10,857 nt of DNA from Collinsella sp. (GTDB lineage: Bacteria; Actinomycetota; Coriobacteriia; Coriobacteriales; Coriobacteriaceae), in assembly GCA_014871545.1 (NCBI GenBank), contig WGSR01000034.1, positions 1 through 10,857 on the forward strand, written 5' to 3'. How positions within the stretch are numbered: position 1 is the first letter of the stretch; each line of letters begins with the position of its first letter. This document shows, piece by piece, positions 5,534 to 10,857 of the stretch. The notes under the pieces were generated by a model that had not been told where the DNA came from, made no database searches, and saw only the letters and a list, made by a program, of their open reading frames with translations. Position numbers and translations under genes: made by a program.

Positions 5534-5584
5534 TATTTTCCCAAGATAAAACCTGCCAAAACAAACCTGTCCCTTATTGACAGG
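5534..5584 (+). repeat. 51-bp intergenic repeat, copy B (diverged)
   Basis: Aligns without gaps to copy A at an offset of 476 bases; the core AAGATAAAACCTGCCAAAA and AAACCTGTCCCTTATT is recognisable but several bases differ. It is in the same orientation as copy A, so the two bracket the motif array and remnant as direct repeats. Here the best local hairpin is ACCTGTC (5565-5571) with GACAGGT (5579-5585). Confidence 0.65.
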
Positions 5585-5642
5585 TCAGTTAACGTAGTCC
5601 AGGTTGAGCATATGTGCCCGGAGCCCGCGCAGCGCCGAGCAG

Positions 5643-5667
5643 TTACGCCGTTTGTAAAACGGCGTAA
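5643..5667. terminator. 11-bp hairpin directly behind larE
   Basis: TTACGCCGTTT (5643-5653) pairs perfectly with AAACGGCGTAA (5657-5667) with a 3-nt loop. On the minus strand it begins one base after the larE stop codon (5669-5671). No clear U-tract follows in the minus direction, so it may be a weak terminator or an mRNA-end stabiliser; the hairpin at 5021-5053 could act as the backup terminator. Confidence 0.45.
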
Positions 5668-5668
5668 T

Positions 5669-6547
5669 CTAAAGGTTCATGTTGCCGTGGATGTAGGGGG
5701 TGACCTCGGGGGAGATATGGTCGCAGCCCAGCTCGCGCAGCGCGGACTCGATAACGGCGGGCAGCGGGGTTTTGCCCTCGGCATCGACGGCGTTGCCACC
5801 GAGGGCAGCAATCTTGGCGACATCTGCGGGTGCGGCCTCGATATGCATGCAGCCGCCGATCAAGCGCGCGCGTACCTGTGCCAGATCAAGATTGTGCAGG
5901 TAATCCTCGCAGGCGCGGATTAAATCGACCTTCTCGCGCGTAAGCTCCTCGCCCGTGGGGACGCGGGTGGCAAGACATGCTCCCGCCGGCAGGTTCCAAA
6001 CGGGATAGCCCCATGCGCGCAGCAGCTCGCGCTCTTCGTCCTTGGTAAAGCCGACCTCCATAAGGGGTGAGCGTACGCCGAGCTCTTCTGCCGCACGCAT
6101 GCCGGGGCGGTAGTCACCGCGATCGCTTGCATTGCTGCCATCGATGACGGTGGGAAAGCCGAGCGACTTGGCGTGGTTGACGATGGCGGTAAAGCCGGCG
6201 TGCTTGCAGTGGTAGCAGCGATTAGCATCGTTGCAGGCTACTTGGGGGAGCTGCAGCTGATCCACCGAAAGATTGAGCACGGGGAGCTTAAAATGCGGCC
6301 CCTCATTGGCCTGCCCATCAACGGACTGCTCAAACGAAGCCTGCTCGGGCGTGCCGATGAGCGGCGTGGTGAGATGGACGAGGAGGGTATTGGTAGGCAT
6401 GATGCGGGCGCAGACCGCGGCCAAAAAGCTGCTGTCGACACCACCGGAAAAGCCGATGGCGACGCGTCCGTATGCCAAAAGCAGCTGCTCGAGTGCTGCG
6501 AGTTTGTCCTGAAGCTCCTCTGCGGGTGCGGCGGTGTCTGAAAGCAT
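5669..6547 (-). CDS. larE: LarE-type ATP-dependent sulfur transferase (nickel-pincer nucleotide biosynthesis)
   Basis: A 292-residue PP-loop enzyme. LarE adenylates the pyridinium dicarboxylate intermediate made by LarB and inserts sulfur, forming the nickel-pincer nucleotide cofactor of lactate racemase (LarA) and related isomerases. Seen: the PP-loop SGGVDS at 34-39, RCYHCK at 110-115, DGSNASDRGDYRPG at 136-149, and ACLATR at 190-195. C191 aligns with the sacrificial Cys176 of Lactiplantibacillus LarE. The extra pair C111 and C114, absent from that enzyme, gives the three-cysteine set of the Thermotoga-type LarE that holds a [4Fe-4S] cluster and takes sulfur from it, so this one may be catalytic rather than self-consuming (inference). 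Start: ATG at 6547 with AAGGA a few bases upstream. No larA, larB or larC lies in the window; the gene stands alone. Confidence 0.92.
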   Translation of the reverse strand: MLSDTAAPAEELQDKLAALEQLLLAYGRVAIGFSGGVDSSFLAAVCARIMPTNTLLVHLTTPLIGTPEQASFEQSVDGQANEGPHFKLPVLNLSVDQLQLPQVACNDANRCYHCKHAGFTAIVNHAKSLGFPTVIDGSNASDRGDYRPGMRAAEELGVRSPLMEVGFTKDEERELLRAWGYPVWNLPAGACLATRVPTGEELTREKVDLIRACEDYLHNLDLAQVRARLIGGCMHIEAAPADVAKIAALGGNAVDAEGKTPLPAVIESALRELGCDHISPEVTPYIHGNMNL

Positions 6548-6720
6548 GAAAGTTCCTTACAGTTATTAAAGCTCGGATGAAACTATAATCCTAATGCGTT
6601 ACTTGCCATAAGACTTCTATCTGTGTAACGAAAGTGCAATATGGCATATACGTTATATACAAGTTGCCAAATGCGGTAGAGTTGCAGCAACGCGACAGCG
6701 AGAGTCGATGGGGGACCGAT
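6548..6720. promoter_or_regulatory. divergent promoter region between larE and the HAD phosphatase gene
   Basis: This 173-bp AT-rich gap must serve both divergent genes. A perfect TATAAT lies on the plus strand at 6584-6589, but without a good -35 box at 16-18 bp; it would give a leader of about 125 nt for the phosphatase gene. Further AT-rich candidates are at 6647-6659. Inverted arms TGCCATA (6604-6610) and TATGGCA (6640-6646) lie 29 bp apart and might be a regulator site. For larE I see no convincing promoter hexamers. Confidence 0.4.
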
Positions 6721-7371
6721 ATGATCAAGGCTGTTATTTTTGACATGGATGGAACGCTGGTCGATACCGAGCGTTTGGGGATTAAGGCCTGGAAGGCAGG
6801 CGCCGCTGAGCTGGGGCTCGCGATTGATGAAGCGCTGATCCATCAGTTTATCGGCCGCACGCTGCCCGATGTTATGGACATCCTCGATAAGCATTATGGC
6901 AGCCACGAAACCACCGAGGCGATCTATCGTCGCCACAAGGAGATTCGCGACGAGATGGTCAAGACCGAACTGGAACTTAAGGCCGGCGCCGCCGAGTGCC
7001 TAGACGAGCTACTAGCTGCGGGCTATCACGTGGGCCTAGCGACGTCGTCGCGCCTCGTTACGGCCGAGCGCAACCTTAAGATGGTCGGTCTTTTTGACAA
7101 GTTTGAAACGGTAACGTGTGGCGAGGACGTCGTGCACGGCAAGCCCGACCCCGAGATGTATCTGCTCGCCTGCGAGCGCGCGGGCTTTGCTCCCGAGGAA
7201 TGTGCCGTGGTCGAGGATTCGCGCAACGGCTGCGTCTCGGGCATTACGGCCGGATGTCATGTCTTTGCCGTCCCCGATATCGTGCCGCTGCCGCAGGACG
7301 TGGTAGATGGCTGCGAGGCCGTGCTCGATACGTTGTTCGATCTGGCGGCGGCGGTCAAGGCCGTGCGCTAG
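6721..7371 (+). CDS. HAD-superfamily phosphatase, beta-phosphoglucomutase-like subfamily
   Basis: A 216-residue cytoplasmic hydrolase of the HAD-IA type, with a helical cap. All four motifs are visible: motif I FDMDGTLVDTE (nucleophile D8, acid/base D10), motif II in GLATSS (about 105-110), motif III lysine K141 in HGKPDPEMY, and motif IV VVEDSRNG with E165-D166. Such enzymes act on small phosphorylated sugars or related metabolites; whether this is a phosphatase or a phosphomutase such as beta-phosphoglucomutase cannot be settled from the motifs alone. Start: ATG at 6721, giving the usual MIKAVIFDMDG beginning, with GGGGGA about 5 nt upstream; an in-frame ATG at 6634 would add 29 unrelated residues. 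It is monocistronic, followed by a strong shared terminator. Confidence 0.9.
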   Translation: MIKAVIFDMDGTLVDTERLGIKAWKAGAAELGLAIDEALIHQFIGRTLPDVMDILDKHYGSHETTEAIYRRHKEIRDEMVKTELELKAGAAECLDELLAAGYHVGLATSSRLVTAERNLKMVGLFDKFETVTCGEDVVHGKPDPEMYLLACERAGFAPEECAVVEDSRNGCVSGITAGCHVFAVPDIVPLPQDVVDGCEAVLDTLFDLAAAVKAVR

Positions 7372-7409
7372 ACAATTGCGGTGTTGAAACGAGCAATTGC
7401 CCACGTTTG

Positions 7410-7459
7410 CGCTCAAGCAAAAGGGGCCCGGCAATGGTCGGGCCCCTTTTGCTTGAGCG
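7410..7459. terminator. bidirectional intrinsic terminator between convergent genes
   Basis: The 20-base arm 7411-7430 is perfectly complementary to 7439-7458, and the flanking C7410-G7459 adds a 21st pair; the loop is GCAATGGT. An A4 tract in the left arm and a T4 tract in the right arm (7447-7450) place a U-run after a GC-rich core on both strands. It lies between the 3' ends of the phosphatase gene (plus) and the lacI-type gene (minus), so it serves both. Confidence 0.88.
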
Positions 7460-7484
7460 GCGACTTAGCATACTTGCGGGCGTG

Positions 7485-8597
7485 CTATAGATACGCGCCG
7501 AGGTTGATGGCCGTGGCGTCGGTCTGGGTGCTTGCCTGGGTGCTGGCGCGCTCCAGTAGGAACGGACGTACCAGTTCTTGGCGGTTGATGTCCTCGATGG
7601 CCGTGACCGCGGTGACGGTGCGCGCGGCAGAGCCGATGTGGACGTGCTTGGTCTTTGCCGGGGCCTTGTTCTCGATTTGCTCCATGAGCAATTGAACGCC
7701 CTTGCGGCCAATCTCGTAGCCCGGGGGCGCTACCGTAGTGAGCGGGACCGATCCACTCCAAGCGAGCGGGTTGCCATCGCAGCCTGCTACGCGTACTTGC
7801 CCGGGGACAGAGATGCCCTTGTCGACCAGCGCCGAGATAACGCCCGAGGCCAACACGTCGGTCAGGCCGACGACAAAATCGGGGCGTTCGTTCGCGGGGC
7901 GCTCGGCGATTTGGGCACCGATGCCGTAGCCGTCGGCGGCGGTATTCCATTCGCCGGCGTCGATGACTTCGATCTTGATATTGGGGTGTAGGGCGAGTGC
8001 CTTATGAATGCCAAGGACGCGCAGGGTGAGTTGCATAAATGCTGCTCTACCCACAACGGTGATATGGCGTGCACCGCGGGCGATGGCAAGTTCGGCAATG
8101 ATGCGACCCTGGGCCTCGTTGTCGGCCGCTACGTAGTAGCCGGGCTCGGAGCAATGGATGTCCAGATGGACGATCGGCACGGGCATCTTGGCCATGGCGG
8201 GGTGCCAGTCGGGGGATGCCATGGGCTGAACCATGACGCCGGACATCTGGGTGCCCATAAAGTAGCGCAGGTAATGGTCCTGGAGAATATCGTCGTTATC
8301 GGCGTTGGCGATGAGCAAGTCATAGCCGTGCTTGCGAGCCTCGTTGTGGGCGCCGCTGGCGATTTGGAGCGAAAAGCCGTGATCGAGACGGGGGAGCACC
8401 AGGCCAAAGGACTTGGTGGCGCCGCCCGCGAGCTGACGAGCGCTTTGGTTGGGCAGGTAGCCAAGGCGATTGATGGTCTCGTTGATGAGCTTGAGGGTCT
8501 CGGGGCGCAGCTTTTCGGGGTGGTTGAGCGCGTTGGAAACCGTGCCCAGCGAAACCCCGGCCTCGCGCGCGACGTCGCTGATTTTTACCTTTGCCAT
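7485..8597 (-). CDS. LacI-family transcriptional repressor
   Basis: A 370-residue regulator with the standard LacI layout. Residues 5-25 form the helix-turn-helix (KISDVAREAGVSLGTVSNAL), followed by the hinge segment YLPNQSARQLAGG at 48-60, then a periplasmic-binding-protein-like effector domain from about 64 to 345, including DVLASGVISAL near 247-257 and VPLTTV near 284-289. The usual C-terminal motif (LLERAST) is followed by about 18 extra residues. The dimer would bind a sugar or sugar phosphate and release its operator. Start: ATG at 8597 with AAAGGGG about 6 nt upstream. The frame runs open upstream far into DNA antisense to glmS, but that has no coding character. Neighbour glmS is divergent; control of glmS, of itself, or of a distant operon are all possible and none is shown. 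Confidence 0.95.
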   Translation of the reverse strand: MAKVKISDVAREAGVSLGTVSNALNHPEKLRPETLKLINETINRLGYLPNQSARQLAGGATKSFGLVLPRLDHGFSLQIASGAHNEARKHGYDLLIANADNDDILQDHYLRYFMGTQMSGVMVQPMASPDWHPAMAKMPVPIVHLDIHCSEPGYYVAADNEAQGRIIAELAIARGARHITVVGRAAFMQLTLRVLGIHKALALHPNIKIEVIDAGEWNTAADGYGIGAQIAERPANERPDFVVGLTDVLASGVISALVDKGISVPGQVRVAGCDGNPLAWSGSVPLTTVAPPGYEIGRKGVQLLMEQIENKAPAKTKHVHIGSAARTVTAVTAIEDINRQELVRPFLLERASTQASTQTDATAINLGAYL

Positions 8598-8625
8598 AGC
8601 GGCCCCTTTGATGCGTTTCAAGTAC

Positions 8626-8660
8626 AAGCCAGATTGTAGCATCCCAAACCTTCCAAAAAG
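8626..8660 (-). promoter_or_regulatory. candidate promoter of the lacI-type gene
   Basis: On the minus strand TACAAT (plus-strand 8633-8638) is a good -10 box, about 36 bp upstream of the start codon. The -35 region would fall in the CCCTTTTTGG part of repeat copy C and matches TTGACA poorly. If correct, the repeat element supplies the -35 region. Tentative. Confidence 0.35.
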
Positions 8661-8699
8661 GGACAGGTTTATTTTGGCAGGTTTTATCTGGGGAAACGC
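8649..8699 (-). repeat. 51-bp intergenic repeat, copy C (inverted)
   Basis: Reverse complement matches copy A at 49 of 51 positions over 3.6 kb distance. One of the two differences (C to A) breaks the perfect stem of copy A, leaving a 10-bp hairpin with one mismatch. It lies just upstream of the lacI-type gene in the divergent lacI-glmS region. Confidence 0.8.
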
Positions 8700-8713
8700 C
8701 GTTGCCAGCGCGA

Positions 8714-8746
8714 CCACCACGAAGGGGACAGGCACCTTTGCGGTGG
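8714..8746. repeat. repeat-type hairpin containing GGGGACAGGCACC
   Basis: CCACCACGAAGG (8714-8725) pairs with CCTTTGCGGTGG (8735-8746) over 12 positions with one mismatch and one G-T pair; the loop is GGACAGGCA. The core resembles the hairpin at 1933-1961 (AAGGGG...CCCTTT) and is the sort of GGGACA-type element that I associate with this bacterial group. Its place next to copy C suggests that such elements cluster in non-coding gaps. Confidence 0.55.
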
Positions 8747-8775
8747 TTTGGACCGGCTGGGCATGTGTGCATCGG

Positions 8776-8813
8776 GTGGTATCTAAGTTGAGATACCACT
8801 TCTGGTATATCAG
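8776..8813. promoter_or_regulatory. perfect dyad with overlapping third arm upstream of glmS (candidate operator)
   Basis: GTGGTATCT (8776-8784) and AGATACCAC (8791-8799) form a perfect 9-bp dyad around AAGTTG. The right arm also complements TGGTAT at 8803-8808, and the following CTGGTATATCAG (8802-8813) is itself close to a palindrome. Three related GGTAT/ATACC half-sites within 33 bp, next to the presumed glmS promoter, suggest regulator binding. GGTAT half-sites loosely recall GntR/NagR-type amino-sugar operators, but this is only a resemblance. Confidence 0.45.
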
Positions 8814-8820
8814 CTTGCGC

Positions 8821-8850
8821 TTGCGTGAGTACAATACTCGAACGTTATAC
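8821..8850 (+). promoter_or_regulatory. candidate glmS promoter
   Basis: Two possible -10 boxes are present: TACAAT at 8830-8835 (its -35 region would overlap the GGTAT dyad cluster) and TTATAC at 8845-8850 with TTGCGT at 8821-8826 as -35, 18-bp spacing. Either gives a leader of roughly 50-70 nt. Neither is a strong consensus promoter. Confidence 0.35.
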
Positions 8851-8909
8851 GTCTCAGCGCCCCCTGTGCGTGGACGTCTTGCAGTCACGCGAACGAAGGG
8901 ATTTATCCT

Positions 8910-10757
<1,848 letters not shown>

Positions 10758-10809
10758 TCGAGTTCCGTCATCCTAACAACTAAGGCCCGGCTCCGCATCA
10801 TCATGAACT

Positions 10810-10850
10810 GCCTCCCATTTCTTGGACATGAGAAATGGGAGGCTTTCTTT
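10810..10850 (+). terminator. intrinsic terminator of glmS
   Basis: GCCTCCCATTTCT (10810-10822) pairs perfectly with AGAAATGGGAGGC (10831-10843), loop TGGACATG, followed by TTTCTTT (10844-10850). It is a classical rho-independent terminator 52 nt after the glmS stop codon. Confidence 0.93.
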
Positions 10851-10857
10851 ATGCGCG

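Larger units (their letters stand above)
5054..5668. other. gene-free, structure-rich interval
   Basis: About 615 bases without an intact gene, visibly more AT-rich than the flanking coding DNA. It contains, in order: a 51-bp intergenic repeat (5058-5108), an array of nine TTAGAGAGA-type motifs (5182-5351), a 66-bp palindrome (5287-5352), a coding remnant resembling a winged-helix tail (5333-5464), a 9-bp stem (5478-5520), a second direct copy of the 51-bp repeat (5534-5584) and an 11-bp hairpin abutting the larE stop (5643-5667). In 5109-5181 and 5585-5642 I see nothing I can name. Confidence 0.7.

Noticed and set aside
5465..5923. Plus-strand open frame of 152 codons
   Set aside because: It runs through repeat copy B and then antisense to larE, has no ribosome site and no family resemblance.
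8836..8909. glmS ribozyme in the glmS leader
   Set aside because: The leader contains AGCGCC by chance, but only about 60-70 nt are available and the conserved pseudoknotted core of the ribozyme (about 150 nt) is not recognisable.

Overview
The window looks like chromosomal DNA of a high-GC actinobacterium of the class Coriobacteriia, most likely Collinsella or a close relative. This rests on GC-rich codon use, the protein style, and recurring intergenic elements built on GGGACA and CCTGCCAAAATAAACC that I associate with that group. No database search was possible, so the genus is an inference.

Left part (1-5053, all plus strand): the 3' part of a sugar-metabolism operon. Order: the end of a fructose-type PTS permease (EIIC), a GatZ/KbaZ-family protein, a single-domain transaldolase, a transketolase split into N- and C-terminal subunits that are translationally coupled, and a fructose-type PTS EIIA. 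A strong hairpin at 5021-5053 closes it. The logic is import and phosphorylation of a sugar, rearrangement of the sugar phosphate, then carbon shuffling between pentose-phosphate and glycolytic intermediates. The three upstream gene junctions carry sizeable inverted repeats, one of which could fold as a pseudoknot. The substrate cannot be read from the sequence, and no GatY/KbaY aldolase subunit is visible.

Middle (5054-5668): about 600 bases with no intact gene but much structure. Two direct copies of a 51-bp intergenic repeat flank a 425-bp segment. That segment holds nine copies of a 9-bp motif (TTAGAGAGA or its complement), a 66-bp palindrome with perfect 32-bp arms, and an open frame whose last ~35 codons read like the C-terminal winged-helix of a DNA-binding protein. 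I read this as a decayed, autoregulated locus: an operator array joined to the tail of a deleted gene. This is the most unusual part of the window.

Right part (5669-10857): larE on the minus strand (sulfur insertion for the nickel-pincer cofactor, with the three-cysteine arrangement of the iron-sulfur type); a HAD-family sugar-phosphate phosphatase on the plus strand; a 21-bp stem that can terminate transcription from both sides; a LacI-family repressor on the minus strand; and, divergent from it, glmS (glucosamine-6-phosphate synthase) with a textbook terminator. The lacI-glmS intergenic region holds an inverted third copy of the 51-bp repeat, another repeat-type hairpin and a dyad near the glmS promoter that may be an operator. 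No rRNA, tRNA, CRISPR array, transposase or replication origin was seen.
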